A stretch of DNA of 64,000 bases from Bradyrhizobium sp. SRL28. Lineage in GTDB: Bacteria > Pseudomonadota > Alphaproteobacteria > Rhizobiales > Xanthobacteraceae. Location: the NCBI RefSeq assembly GCF_018596315.1, contig NZ_JAHEAG010000027.1, forward strand, positions 1-64,000, given 5' to 3'. A program made the position numbers and the translations under genes. Of this stretch, positions 8,515-16,853 are shown in pieces. Each line of letters starts with the position of its first letter. Positions within the stretch are counted from its first letter, which is position 1. The notes below the pieces were generated by a model. That model was not told the origin of the DNA, did not search any database, and worked only from the letters and a program-made list of their open reading frames with translations.

Positions 8515-8550
8515 TGAACGCTCTCCCTAGGTTCTGTTCTGTACTCAAAA

Positions 8551-8575
8551 AACGGCTGCTCATTGCTTTCGTTCC
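8551..8575 (-). promoter_or_regulatory. EcfG (general stress sigma) promoter
   Basis: Minus strand GGAAC (8571-8575), 16 bases, CGTT (8551-8554). This is the exact consensus of alphaproteobacterial EcfG promoters, and it reads into the secreted protein gene at 8514. Confidence 0.75.
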
Positions 8576-8679
8576 TATTGCTGTGTGCTTGGATTGCTAC
8601 GCACGCCTCCTCTACTTCTCCCAGGAAACTATCGCTGTCTCACGCGTTGTGCGGAGAGGAGACAACAGGAGGACAGCTC

Positions 8680-8985
8680 ATGCGAACATTAATTCTAGCC
8701 GCGACGGCTGCTTTTGGTATTTCGATCGGCACGCCGGCACAGGCTCAACAGTCGACGGCGCCTGGCCAGCAGATGCAATCTGACAAGCAGATGCAGGAGG
8801 AAGCGGACAAAGGCATTAAGACGCGCAACTCCGGAGAAGCCGGATTCGTGGGGCAACAGGAAAGCCCGGGTGCCTCCGCACATCCGCCTGGACGTCCCGA
8901 TACGGGCAGCAGCCAGACCACGACCGGTTCGGGCGCTGGTACGGGCGGCGGCCAGGGTTCTGAAACGAGCCGCACTCCACGCTAG
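8680..8985 (+). CDS. Secreted Gln/Gly/Thr-rich small protein
   Basis: One hundred and one residues from the ATG at 8680, with GGAGG eight bases upstream. The signal peptide M-R-T-L-I-L...G-T-P-A-Q-A is followed by a Gln/Met/Lys stretch and a disordered Gly/Ser/Thr/Pro tail. It is divergent to the secreted gene at 8218 and of similar character. It may be a stress-related periplasmic protein; no domain is recognised. Confidence 0.7.
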   Translation: MRTLILAATAAFGISIGTPAQAQQSTAPGQQMQSDKQMQEEADKGIKTRNSGEAGFVGQQESPGASAHPPGRPDTGSSQTTTGSGAGTGGGQGSETSRTPR

Positions 8986-9067
8986 CTGCTCAGCAGTTCA
9001 AGGATCGCCGTTGTCGTCGCGCAGGCGCAGGCGAACTGCGAGCGATCCCGCGGATCCGGCGATTAAA

Positions 9068-9101
9068 CGGCCCCGGCCCTTTCTCCGCTTGGCCGGGGCC
9101 G
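9068..9101. repeat. GC-rich extragenic hairpin (variant)
   Basis: Eleven-base perfect arms CGGCCCCGGCC / GGCCGGGGCCG, related to the GGCCCCAG hairpins. It lies 83 bases after the end of the gene at 8985. Confidence 0.7.
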
Positions 9102-9337
9102 CCAACTCCCGGCTGGTGCTTGGGGGGCGATTACAGCCGGAACAGCGGCCTCGACACGTGGTGGAACCCGAGGTTCCGCGCCCAACCAAATTTCAGTTCC
9201 GTAGCTCTCGGACACCCAGAGGTCCGCAGGCGGCCGGGCCTCCCGGAACAGTGATCACTGTCTAGGCTAGGTTGTGTTAGTTTGGCCGCTCGCTTGGACC
9301 ACCGCCCTCCTTGGGCGTTTCCTCCCTAGACTTTTGG

Positions 9338-9372
9338 GGCCGCTGTCGATGCGCCGGCAGCGGCCTTTTTTA
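9338..9372 (+). terminator. Rho-independent terminator
   Basis: Stem GGCCGCTG / CAGCGGCC and a TTTTTTA tail. The stretch 8986-9568 otherwise holds no supportable gene. Confidence 0.7.
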
Positions 9373-9568
9373 TTGCGATCATCATTCCATAATCGTCATG
9401 CGGCCATGCGTTCGCGGGCTAAAATCCGAACTGAAAACCCGGCCTTCCGCCGGCCCGTTGAGCGCTAGGGCTTGGCCGCCTTCTTCGCGGCGGGGTTCTT
9501 CCGCTCATTCGGCAGCCGCATTTCCTTCTGGCCGGAAGATGCCTAGCCGCTCCCCCTTGGGAGGCCTG

Positions 9569-9868
9569 ATGACTGCAAAGGGCTGGAAACGATCATTTGA
9601 CGATCCAATACCCCTGTCTAATGGTCGGCAGCTACTCACCCTCGAAGACGCAGGGGCCTACATCACCCAACTTCCGAAGGCCGACCAGCAGCTCGACGAA
9701 TGGCAGACCGCTATCGAGGCACTGTTGTTGGTGGTCAAGCAAAATGGACCAACGATGTTCGCTCGCATCGGGTGCATGAAGGCGCTGAACCGTCATGTCG
9801 AGCGGGTGTTCAATCCCGACCGCAAACCATTGGGACAAACGCAGGCTCTAGAGGGAACAGTGACCTAG
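9569..9868 (+). CDS. Conserved 99-aa protein of unknown function
   Basis: Ninety-nine residues from the ATG at 9569, with GGGAGG upstream. The N-terminal half carries FDDPI-LSNGRQLLTLEDA and Y-I-T-Q-L-P-K, shared with the truncated copy at 1891. The second half is a helix (EWQTAIEALLLVVK) and a basic tail. It resembles small conserved hypothetical proteins I recall from Bradyrhizobium (unverified). It may be a small regulator, but nothing in the sequence proves this. Confidence 0.65.
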   Translation: MTAKGWKRSFDDPIPLSNGRQLLTLEDAGAYITQLPKADQQLDEWQTAIEALLLVVKQNGPTMFARIGCMKALNRHVERVFNPDRKPLGQTQALEGTVT

Positions 9869-9896
9869 ATATAGTGGACAGATTCATTTGTGAGGG

Positions 9897-10213
9897 TTGC
9901 GGCAACGCGGCGCCAATGTACGGCCGGCTTTCCGTGCGTTCGCATGGGACATTCATGAAATACGCCACCACCCGCCCCTATGCCAACCGGAAAAAGCCGC
10001 GCACCGAATCCTCGAAATCGCCAATGCGATCGAGCCAGTTCAGGCCGCATCCACATCGAGAAAATCAACGAGTCGTTTCTGTTTCGCGACCGCGGCAGCC
10101 CGGCCGAGTAGGGCGCAGGCCTCAAGCTTGCGATTGAGCGCGGCTGGCTCAAGATGCACGAGTCCGGGACTTTCGTTACCTTCACGCCGGCCGGCGCCCG
10201 GCTGTTCGCCTGA
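9897..10213 (+). pseudogene. Decayed member of the 'IEKIN' small protein family
   Basis: The 5' part in one frame reads P-E-K-A-A-H-R-I-L-E-I-A-N-A-I-E. After a frameshift near 10050 the reading continues R-I-H-I-E-K-I-N-E-S-F-L-F-R-D, G-S-P-A-E, then an in-frame TAG, then GAGLKLAIERGWL and a good C-terminus ending at TGA 10213. A related degenerate stretch (GRIYIEKINGPFL) is at 22514. It is clearly an inactivated gene with unknown function. Confidence 0.65.
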
Positions 10214-10299
10214 CGAGCAAAGAACGCCCCAAAAATTTTTTGCGGCTCCCTTGAACCAAAACTGGTTTTCCTAATTTTTTTGTCGCCACTATACGGTGG

Positions 10300-10391
10300 T
10301 GTCCGGGTGCCTGATGGGCCCGGGCTGGAGACGGGCACCGGTCGTGTTCCGGTGCAGCTCGTAACCAACTTGCTCATTGGAGGATTTGGCT
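10300..10391 (+). promoter_or_regulatory. ROSE-like RNA thermometer in the hsp20 leader
   Basis: The leader folds into successive hairpins: GGTGCC/GGCACC, GCACCGG/CCGGTGC (10335-10355) and a last imperfect one. In the last hairpin TTGCT (10370-10374) faces the ribosome site GGAGGA (10379-10384), closed by CCAA/TTGG. A U-U-G-C-U opposite the Shine-Dalgarno is the hallmark of ROSE elements, known from Bradyrhizobium small heat-shock genes, which open on heating. The pairing was worked out by eye. Confidence 0.65.
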
Positions 10392-10850
10392 ATGCGCAGT
10401 TACAACTTTGAACCTCTTTGGCGCTCGACCATCGGCTTCGACCGCCTCTTCGATCTCGCGGAGGCCGCCGCCCAACACGCCGAAGACCACTATCCACCCT
10501 ATAACATCGAACGGCTTGGCGAAGATCACTATCAGATCTCGCTCGCTCTTGCCGGTTTTTCACCCGACGAAATCTCGGTGACCGCAGAGCAGAGCGTGGT
10601 TACTGTTGAGGGCGACAAGGCCGAGAAGACCGATCGGGACTTCATGTATCAGGGCATCTCGACCCGGCGCTTCAAGCGCCAGTTTAACCTTGCCGATTAC
10701 GTGCAGGTGAAGAGCGCCGCCTTTGACAATGGCCTGCTCAAGATCGAACTGGTCCGGGAGATCCCCGAAGCCATGAAGCCTCGCCGCATCGCCGTCAACG
10801 GCGTAGCCGGCGGCAACGTCAAGCAGATCGATTCCAAAGCGGCCGAATAG
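10392..10850 (+). CDS. Small heat-shock protein, Hsp20/IbpA type
   Basis: One hundred and fifty-two residues. It has an N-terminal F-D-R-L-F-D segment, then an alpha-crystallin domain (about 35-130) with the typical Y-N-I-E, A-L-A-G-F, the GLL-I-E-L end strand and a short basic tail. It is an ATP-independent holdase that binds unfolding proteins in the cytoplasm. The ATG at 10392 is set by GGAGGA; an upstream ATG at 10377 lies inside the regulatory leader. It is likely heat-induced through the ROSE-like leader. A perfect 12-base hairpin (10866-10894) follows. Confidence 0.93.
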   Translation: MRSYNFEPLWRSTIGFDRLFDLAEAAAQHAEDHYPPYNIERLGEDHYQISLALAGFSPDEISVTAEQSVVTVEGDKAEKTDRDFMYQGISTRRFKRQFNLADYVQVKSAAFDNGLLKIELVREIPEAMKPRRIAVNGVAGGNVKQIDSKAAE

Positions 10851-10865
10851 CGTCGCTCCGTGATC

Positions 10866-10894
10866 TACCGCGCGCCGGCGCCCGGCGCGCGGTA
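10866..10894. terminator. Strong hairpin after hsp20
   Basis: Perfect 12-base arms TACCGCGCGCCG / CGGCGCGCGGTA. There is no T-run, so it may stabilise the 3' end rather than terminate. Confidence 0.55.
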
Positions 10895-10923
10895 TCGCAA
10901 CCTCGTCAGGATAGGAGGGTACC

Positions 10924-11247
10924 ATGCGGCCGACGACCGCCATCAAAGACAATGTCTTCGACATCAACGCCCTGATACATCCCGGCACGGTGTTCGATCA
11001 CCCCCGAGACGTCGTAACCCACCCCACGCTGACATTGGCCGAGAAGCGCGCCATTCTCGCCTCCTGGGCTTCAGACGCGTCTGCTATCGCTTCGTGCCCT
11101 GCCCTTCGAGCGCCCAATGGCCTGAAGGCGCCGGTGCCTATTGACGAGATCCTCGACGCGCTCTGCGAACTCGACGGCAAGCCGTGGAATCCGCCGGGAG
11201 GCAAACCCTTTCGGTTGCGGTCCACCAAGCATGCACTTGCGGCATAA
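10924..11247 (+). CDS. Conserved hypothetical protein, ~107 aa
   Basis: One hundred and seven residues from an ATG with AGGAGG seven bases upstream. Features are D-I-N-A-L-I-H-P, a V-F-D-H-P-R-D-V-V segment, then TLAEKRAILASWASDA and a C-terminal P-F-R-L-R-S-T-K. I recall close relatives in Bradyrhizobium annotated only as hypothetical. The I-L-A-S-W-A-S-D-A helix is the most conserved part. It sits directly behind hsp20 in the same direction and could share its transcript. Confidence 0.7.
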   Translation: MRPTTAIKDNVFDINALIHPGTVFDHPRDVVTHPTLTLAEKRAILASWASDASAIASCPALRAPNGLKAPVPIDEILDALCELDGKPWNPPGGKPFRLRSTKHALAA

Positions 11248-11280
11248 GCGGAATTGTTGCCTTGAAACGCAGGCGCGTAC

Positions 11281-11475
11281 ATGAACAACACGGATCAGAA
11301 CACGGTATTGCGAGCTATGGAAGATGCCAGGCGCATCCTCGGAGATTACATCGCGCCCGGCCCACATGACGCCACGCGTACAGTGCACCGGCTCATCGCC
11401 GTCTTCGATAGAGATGAGGTTGTCCACGCTCTCGATCGAATGAAGCGGCGTCGAATCCTTCGTCTTGTGGAATAG
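11281..11475 (+). CDS. Conserved 64-aa protein, family A copy 2
   Basis: Sixty-four residues, paralogue of the gene at 3314 (about 85 percent identical by eye). It shares ILGDYIAPGP, DATRTVHRLIAV and V-V-H-A-L-D-R-M-K. It lies 33 bases behind the gene ending at 11247 in the same direction, probably an operon. The family is unknown. The few differences between the copies are mostly conservative, which indicates selection on both. Confidence 0.7.
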   Translation: MNNTDQNTVLRAMEDARRILGDYIAPGPHDATRTVHRLIAVFDRDEVVHALDRMKRRRILRLVE

Positions 11476-11702
11476 AGGCGCGCCAGGGGGTGAGGAAGGC
11501 TCGACACGACACTTCCGGAGCGCCGGCGGCCGCCATTGCGGTCGTACCCCTGGCGTCACGGGCTGGCTTTCGCCGGCCCGGATCATCTCCGTGGTGGGTC
11601 CCCGAGCCTCTTGACAGGTTGCCGCCCGTGCCTAATTTTTGCCGGGGCATCGCCCCTCTAGCCAAAAGAGAAAGCTGTAACGACCGTCAAAGGATGACGA
11701 CG

Positions 11703-11951
11703 ATGATGGACGAAAACATTGCCCGTTTGCGAACCCATCGCAATAATATCACCCGCTACCGGCGCTTGCTCCAAACCAAGCTTACGGATCTTGAGCGCCA
11801 ATTTATTGAAAGGCGTCTGTCCGAGGAGCAATCGGATTACGAGCGTTTGGCGGCAGGCACCTTCCCCATGACATTCAAAATTCCGAAGGCTCCTGAAAGG
11901 CAGCCAACAGCTTACGAGGCTGTCAGAGGCTCTTTAGGAACGGTCTCGTAA
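11703..11951 (+). CDS. Small helical conserved protein
   Basis: Eighty-two residues. The core N-I-A-R-L-R-T-H-R-N-N-I followed by YRRLLQTKLTDLERQFIERR and L-S-E-E-Q is a long charged helix. It is typical of a short protein family I recall from Bradyrhizobium, with no known function. AAAGGA lies eight bases before the ATG at 11703; an ATG at 11694 is also possible. A GGCCCCAG hairpin starts 22 bases after the stop. Confidence 0.65.
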   Translation: MMDENIARLRTHRNNITRYRRLLQTKLTDLERQFIERRLSEEQSDYERLAAGTFPMTFKIPKAPERQPTAYEAVRGSLGTVS

Positions 11952-11972
11952 CCGTTGTTGGCGTTGGAGTGG

Positions 11973-12005
11973 CGGCCCCAGTGTTCTGCTCTCAGGCTGG
12001 GGCCG
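11973..12005. repeat. GGCCCCAG-type extragenic hairpin, copy 4
   Basis: Arms CGGCCCCAG / CTGGGGCCG, 15-base loop. It follows the gene ending at 11951 and is also found in the duplicated block at 22748. Confidence 0.65.
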
Positions 12006-12267
12006 TTTGACTAGAAGCGAAATCCTCAAGAAGCTACGCAAGCATTCCTAGGAACGAATCCAGACCTCACGGCGTATGAATCGCGTGGCGCCTTCCCATA
12101 GACGCCATTGCGGCTCCAGCTCTTTGCGCCTTCCTTCTCGACTCCCGGGGCTAGAGCCTGCCCTGTGGAGTCGCGTACGCGTCACTGGACATGGGGGCGC
12201 CGACAAGGAAGCGCCTACGAACGGCGAAGCAACTATTGCGGTTGAGATTGGTTTCTTTCCGGAGGCA

Positions 12268-12615
12268 ATGATGTCGAACTTCGTAGCCCTCATTGTGGAG
12301 GATGATCCGTTCCAGCGGGAGTGCCTTGCCGACCTTCTGAAAAGCGAGGGACTTGAGGTGGTGGAGTGTGCCGATGCAGCGGCCGCGGAACTGATGCTGG
12401 CTTCAACCGGTCCAGACCTTCGGGCTCTGGTGACCGATGTAGAGCTTGGTGGAGAGATGTCCGGCTTGGAACTTGCGCAGTATGCCAAGCGCAAATTCCC
12501 TGATCTGAATGTCGTGATGGTCTCTGGACAAGGCCCGCCACACGTCCCGCACGATACCCGCTTTCTTAGGAAACCATTTGAGCCTCAGCAGCTACTGGAC
12601 GCGGTGCTAAGGTAG
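12268..12615 (+). CDS. Single-domain response regulator receiver, copy 1
   Basis: One hundred and fifteen residues, a receiver domain and nothing else. The acidic pocket is E11-D12-D13, the phospho-acceptor is D57 in A-L-V-T-D-V, the switch Ser is S86 and the conserved Lys is K102 in R-K-P-F. With no output domain it should act by protein contact or as a phosphate sink, perhaps for the HWE or HisKA_2 kinases in this window (inference). The ATG at 12268 has GGAGG upstream. Its paralogue is at 23154. Confidence 0.88.
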   Translation: MMSNFVALIVEDDPFQRECLADLLKSEGLEVVECADAAAAELMLASTGPDLRALVTDVELGGEMSGLELAQYAKRKFPDLNVVMVSGQGPPHVPHDTRFLRKPFEPQQLLDAVLR

Positions 12616-12794
12616 CTGCGCGTCGTCGGGACTTTGTAACGCGGCCAAGCAAATATTTGAGGCCCTCGATGGCTAAGTCGTGCTCGTCTCCGCCTTTGTC
12701 TTTCAAGAAATTGGAAACCTTCTCCCGAGCTTCGTGGCGGGAGATTGACCATCACGCCGTAGGTTTGCATCACGCGACCAATGGCTGCTTGCAT
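12615..12794 (-). pseudogene. Frameshifted MQAAI-family small protein, copy 1
   Basis: Starts M-Q-A-A-I-G-R-V-M-Q-T-Y. After residue 20 the protein-like reading continues only in another frame: E-A-R-E-K-V-S-N-F-L-K-D, then DLAIEGLKYLLGR. One base must be lost or gained near 12732 to join them. The copy at 33906 is built the same way and is also frameshifted at about the same point of the protein. A further decayed trace is near 23530-23610. Confidence 0.55.
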
Positions 12795-13185
12795 TTGGAA
12801 GCAAAGTTCCCGGAGAGGAACTCTTGATGTAAGAAAGAGTTTCGCGCTGCACTTCTTCGCGCGGCAACCCGCCTCAAGCGCAAATTCGCTGTCACATTGA
12901 GACGCGGTTTTCGGACACTCCTACATCAGATAGGACACCAACAAAGACCTACTGACCGGCCAATATAGCAGCCCAATCCGCATAGTTCGCGTTCAATACC
13001 GCCGAGCGCCGGTCGGAAGGTGCTTCCGAAGTCGCTCGCGAATTGCGCCGCCGCTGCGATCTGCAGATGCGCGAACTTCCCTTCACGATCTCTGATTTTG
13101 TCTAACGGCACGAGGATCGCGATCGGCATCAGTTGAATCTCTGGCCGGTGTAACTCAGACTCGCATTTCGCCCCCGATTGCCTAT
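12795..13185. other. No supportable gene
   Basis: Only weak frames, such as a minus-strand one at 12926-13129. A motif GGAAC-N17-GTT at about 12817-12841 has no gene behind it and is regarded as chance. Confidence 0.4.
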
Positions 13186-13293
13186 TTATCCCGCACGCTT
13201 GATGCGTGGAGTTTGTTGTGGCGTGAACACCTTGATCGCATCATTGTGGATGTGCAGCTGGACGCGATAGGGAGCCCGCCGGACAACATCCAT
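13186..13293 (-). pseudogene. ligD (ATP-dependent DNA ligase) fragment 1
   Basis: Thirty-five codons containing Y-R-V-Q-L-H-I-H-N-D-A-I-K-V-F-T. This matches Y-R-V-Q-V-H-L-V-N-E-A-A-K-V-F-T in the larger ligD remnant at 25018. It is the segment just after the catalytic K-x-D-G-x-R of the ligase adenylation domain. It is only a fragment; the rest of the gene is absent on both sides. Confidence 0.5.
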
Positions 13294-13779
13294 TTTCTTT
13301 AGGTGTGGCCATGCCTTTTCTCGAAACGCAATAGGGTAGGACGAGACCGCGAGACCAGAAATTCTGCGACGCGAACACTCAACACTAGATTTTCGTTCGG
13401 GTTCCTAGATCGCTCAGCCTGAGCACTATCCCCTCCGTGCAGGCGATAGCTTAGCTGCTATGCTTCTATAGCCGACTTGCGCGGGCTACCGTCCTTGCAC
13501 CCAATAGCTGCATCACGAGCCAGCGTCGTCTGCGACGGGGATCGTAGTCCTTCGTCCAGGCGCTGCGCGACGGTCCCAAGACGGTCGTCTGGGAGCGACG
13601 AGCCGATGAGCTCGCATCCCTTGGCGCGAGATGATGACGAGACGGACCATAGCGTTGTCGACCGGCCGTCCACGCTGCCGCCTTCAACCACAACGACGAT
13701 CGGCCGCTGACTTGCTTCGCCGGCATCTGAACCGTTCAAGGGCGATCGCAGGACGAAATCGAAACCGATTCCCAGCCTA

Positions 13780-13985
13780 CATCAGGTCTACGGCTTCTCA
13801 CGACATCGCCGACGCCGTCGTCGAACCGGTCCATCCGAAAGCATGCCGGTCAACTTACTGAGACGAGGAGCGCGAGGTCTGGATGCGCGCGCCGTGGGAC
13901 AAGGCCAAGGCGCTGCAGCGCCATTGCCCGACGATACGATCAGGATCGTCGCCCGCGGCGCTGAACAAGCCCGCCGCATGAAGCA
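13780..13985 (+). pseudogene. SRAP (YedK-type SOS peptidase) remnant
   Basis: Pieces of the C-terminal half of the SOS-response-associated peptidase family are legible across frames: a T-T-S-P-type segment, V-x-P-V-H-P-K-A-M-P-V, then E-x-V-W-M-R-A-P-W-D-K-A-K-A-L-Q and L-P-D-D-T-I-R-I-V-A-R-G-A. SRAP proteins bind abasic sites in single-stranded DNA. The N-terminal catalytic Cys region is absent, so the gene is dead. The stretch 13294-13779 has no other legible gene. Confidence 0.5.
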
Positions 13986-14229
13986 CGCCATTGACAGCCC
14001 GTTTACCGAGCGGAAAGCAGCCGCGCGGCTCGCATGCGCGCACGGCCACAAATGTTAACAAGACAGCACATGCCAGTCCCTCTGAACAGACAATCCAGTG
14101 TGTTCACTACTGCACGGTCGGATTTTCCGTACCGGGCTAATGCTGGCACCGCTGGGCCGTCCAGCATCTATCGGTGATGAGAACGCATTCCACGCTCCCA
14201 CGCTCCGCTCTTACCGGATGGAGCACCAC

Positions 14230-14568
14230 ATGCAGAAGCGTCGCCGCATCAAGCACCAAAAAAGCTTTGAACAACGGCTAGCGGAAGAAGCGCAGCGCTT
14301 TAGAGAAGCGGCCAAGGCTCTCCCCCCGGGAATGGCTCGAGAACTGCTCTTGAAGCGGGCCCGACAGGCCGAAGGCGCAGCGCATATGAACCATTGGCTT
14401 AAATCCACCAGCCCGCAACCGCGCGATAAGCGGTCCCACTATGAGCCATGGCGAGGAAGCCAGACTATGAGTCTTCCCGGAACCGAACTGCAACACCAGT
14501 CTGATGATGGAGAACGAATCCCGAAATCAATAAGCAGCCCACGAAGGAAGCCGGCGTGGTGCTCGTAA
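14230..14568 (+). CDS. Small basic helical protein, family B copy 2
   Basis: One hundred and twelve residues from the ATG at 14230. The first 65 match family B: M-Q-K-R-R-R-I, a long charged helix, L-P-P-G-M-A-R-E-L-L, then RARQAEGAAHMNHWLKS. It carries a longer, low-complexity tail than its paralogues, perhaps after loss of the original stop. The bases just upstream (CTATCGGTGATGAGAACGC) are shared with the copy at 23895, so regulation may be shared too. Confidence 0.65.
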   Translation: MQKRRRIKHQKSFEQRLAEEAQRFREAAKALPPGMARELLLKRARQAEGAAHMNHWLKSTSPQPRDKRSHYEPWRGSQTMSLPGTELQHQSDDGERIPKSISSPRRKPAWCS

Positions 14569-14913
14569 ATAGCCCTCGCGCGAGAAGTCAAGTTGATTGG
14601 TCTCGTCATGTGCGGCTCGGCCATCGGGCGCGGGCTAGCCGCACCAGTTCAATACGCTGACATATCTTGCAGCGATATTGAATAAGATCACTCCCCTTGT
14701 CATCGGGATCAATCTTCTCAAGCTTCATCGTTTAGTTGCAACCAATGCAAGTCAACAAATCCGACAACCTGCTCCGGCTATCGTTCATAAGAGCCGTAGG
14801 CGCCACTGGCGTGTGTCTCTCTGCCGCAGTTCGACTAGCAACATATCGTTGTCCCGAATGTTCCTAGGCTGTCCGCTTGTTGGCGTTACCGCTTGCCGCA
14901 CAGGAGGCTGGCC
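14569..14913. other. Intergenic, no gene
   Basis: Only short unconvincing frames. It contains the upstream region of the membrane protein at 14914; no clear promoter motif is visible. Confidence 0.4.
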
Positions 14914-15216
14914 ATGAAGTTGGTTCATATTGGATGGTTTAGGGGAAGCAACTGGCATTGGGCGACGATTCTGGCTCTATTAGTCCTGCCCTTCCTCCCG
15001 AATAATCTCGCCGCGCAGGGACTGCCGGTTGAAACCGGATCGCACGTGTCGGTCGCCCTAATGTTCGCCGGTGCCATCGTGCTCGGACTGGTAATAGCCT
15101 ACGGCATCACGCGAAACAGGAGCCGGACGCGCTCCGAGAAGCAGATTACCGAACAAGCAACGAAGTACCTTTACGCGAGAGAAGAGCGGGACCGGGCAAA
15201 GTCAGGTAGCGAGTAA
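14914..15216 (+). CDS. Two-span membrane protein of unknown function
   Basis: One hundred residues from the ATG at 14914, with AGGAGG eight bases upstream. Hydrophobic segments lie at about 18-32 and 48-66. They are followed by a basic R-N-R-S-R-T-R stretch and a cytosolic helix E-K-Q-I-T-E-Q-A-T-K. The shape resembles small inner-membrane proteins of rhizobia, recalled but not verified. It precedes the GAF-HisKA_2 kinase by 70 bases in the same direction and could act with it (inference). Confidence 0.7.
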   Translation: MKLVHIGWFRGSNWHWATILALLVLPFLPNNLAAQGLPVETGSHVSVALMFAGAIVLGLVIAYGITRNRSRTRSEKQITEQATKYLYAREERDRAKSGSE

Positions 15217-15286
15217 CGGCGAGGAGGCACTCGAGGTCACTCGTGAAACGACAAAGGCGGAACCGGTGGGTAGGACTTAGAAGCTG

Positions 15287-16456
15287 ATGGAGGACCGTTC
15301 CAACGCAACGAGCGAAGTTGGCGTGCTGGATAAGCTCCGGCGTCACGTTCGCATTTTAGCCGATATCGGACGACTTGCGAGTGAGAATGCCGAGTTGGAT
15401 CGCTTCTTGGACCAGGCCGTCGTCCAGATCGCTCGGGCAGTCGAAATACACCATGTAAAAATTCTTCGATATCGTCCCGAGACGTCGGATCTTCTCCTCG
15501 TCGCAGGTGTCGGATGGAAGGAAGGTGTCGTTCGCACAGCTACGTTGTCAGCAGACCTGCGTTCACCGCCTGGGCGGGCATTTCAGACTGCAGAGCCGGT
15601 CAGCATCAAAGATTTCAGAGAGCAAGATGAGTACGTTCCGTCGGATTTCCTGAAGGAACATGGCATCATCTCGGTGGCCAATGTGCCTGTGTTGATCGGG
15701 GGGGCGGCATGGGGTGTGTTGGAGGTGGATAGCACCTCGCCTAGAGACTTCAGTGAGGATACGAGTGATTTCCTATCGTCCGCCGCGGGCCTCATAGGCT
15801 CCGTACTGCGCCACCATGCGCAGCCGGATAAGGAAGCGCGCTTGATGGCTGCGGCTGCCGAGGCTCAGAAACAAGAGATTTTGCTTCGCGAATTGCAACA
15901 TCGCGTCAAGAACAACTTCCAGCTCGTTTTGTCCTCTATTTCCATTCAGAAGCGCCGGTATCAAAATCTCGAGGTTCATCGCGCGCTGGATCATGTTGCA
16001 AGCCGCATCAACGCCATTTCACTTGCCCACGATCAGCTCGCATCGCGACACGAAGGCAAGACAGTCAGACTGTCAGATTACATTCGCGCTCTTTGCAGCG
16101 CAATCCGTCAGCAGATCGACGCCGTCGAAATCGACGTAGAGTCGGACGAACTTGAATTGAGTATTGATAGGGCCTTGCCAGTTGGTCTTATCTTGAATGA
16201 AGCAGCAATGAACAGCATCAAACATGCATTTGGCCCGGACGCTGGCAAGATAAGAGTGAGATTGGTCGGGGGCATCGGTTATGGGGAGGCCCGGCTGACC
16301 GTTTCTGACAACGGGCGTGGCATCCGTCACCCGAGCGAACACGGGTCCGGACTGAAACTGATTGCTTCTCTTGCAAGACAGATCGGCGGCACCATGGAAC
16401 AAGAAAGTTCAGATTCAGGGACGACAACGACCCTCACGTTTCCGTTGATCAATTGA
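15287..16456 (+). CDS. GAF-domain HisKA_2 sensor histidine kinase
   Basis: Cytosolic kinase of 389 residues. It has a GAF domain (about 35-175) and a dimerisation helix with phospho-acceptor H205 in E-L-Q-H-R-V-K-N-N, the HisKA_2 signature. A HATPase core follows, with N-E-A-A-M-N-S-I-K-H-A-F as N box and D-N-G-R-G-I and G-S-G-L-K-L-I as G boxes. Kinases of this class phosphorylate PhyR or single-domain receivers in alphaproteobacteria, and two such receivers occur in this window. GAF domains usually bind small ligands or tetrapyrroles; the ligand is unknown here. Confidence 0.92.
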   Translation: MEDRSNATSEVGVLDKLRRHVRILADIGRLASENAELDRFLDQAVVQIARAVEIHHVKILRYRPETSDLLLVAGVGWKEGVVRTATLSADLRSPPGRAFQTAEPVSIKDFREQDEYVPSDFLKEHGIISVANVPVLIGGAAWGVLEVDSTSPRDFSEDTSDFLSSAAGLIGSVLRHHAQPDKEARLMAAAAEAQKQEILLRELQHRVKNNFQLVLSSISIQKRRYQNLEVHRALDHVASRINAISLAHDQLASRHEGKTVRLSDYIRALCSAIRQQIDAVEIDVESDELELSIDRALPVGLILNEAAMNSIKHAFGPDAGKIRVRLVGGIGYGEARLTVSDNGRGIRHPSEHGSGLKLIASLARQIGGTMEQESSDSGTTTTLTFPLIN

Positions 16457-16525
16457 GGGTCATGTTCGGGTCATTAGCGCCTAAAGTGAGTTACGTATGA
16501 TTCGCCTACACTCGAGGTGCTCGTA

Positions 16526-16672
16526 GACGATACCAAGCAGAATAAAGAGCAGAGCGCGCCTAAGAATCCCGCATGCGAACAGATCACGGACTTGGTCGCC
16601 GCGGGAGCATTGAAAGCGGCGTCTTCGGTCCACTCGGCATCGGCGACGGTTCAGACAAGGCAGGTCTACTAG
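16526..16672 (+). pseudogene. Degenerate copy of the lysine-rich histone-like gene
   Basis: Reads D-D-T-K-Q-N-K-E-Q, P-K-N-P-A-C-E-Q-I-T-D-L-V-A-A, against D-D-T-K-Q-K-E-E-Q and VGEQITDLVAAAAGAL in the intact gene at 27153. The start codon is lost (GTA), the basic half is missing, and it ends after 48 codons. Only the N-terminal domain survives. Confidence 0.6.
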
Positions 16673-16853
16673 TCGCATACGCCTCGCGGGACGACGTTCT
16701 GCATACGGCACTTTTTTCGTAGAAGCGGCGGTGCCTATGCATCTCTTCACCTTCAGTCCCAACTCCGCGGCCTGGAAATACAACTTGTCTCGCCGGTCGG
16801 AATGAATTCGATCAGATCACGAAACGTTGGCATGGCAGAAACGCCGCTACCAT

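Larger units (their letters stand above)
11905..14568 (+). repeat. Segmental duplication, copy 1
   Basis: From the shared AGCCAACAGCTTACGAGGCT (about 11905) through the GGCCCCAG hairpin, the intergenic repeat, the receiver gene and the MQAAI fragment to the family B gene, this stretch parallels 22650-24092 with insertions and deletions. The part 12795-14167 has no counterpart there. Confidence 0.65.

Noticed and set aside
12817..12841. GGAAC-N17-GTT motif
   Set aside because: No gene follows in that direction and GGAAC lies in a local inverted repeat; treated as chance.
13458..13739. Overlapping frames on both strands of 86-93 codons
   Set aside because: No domain, no ribosome site, and the frames mirror each other. 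They lie next to ligD and SRAP remnants.
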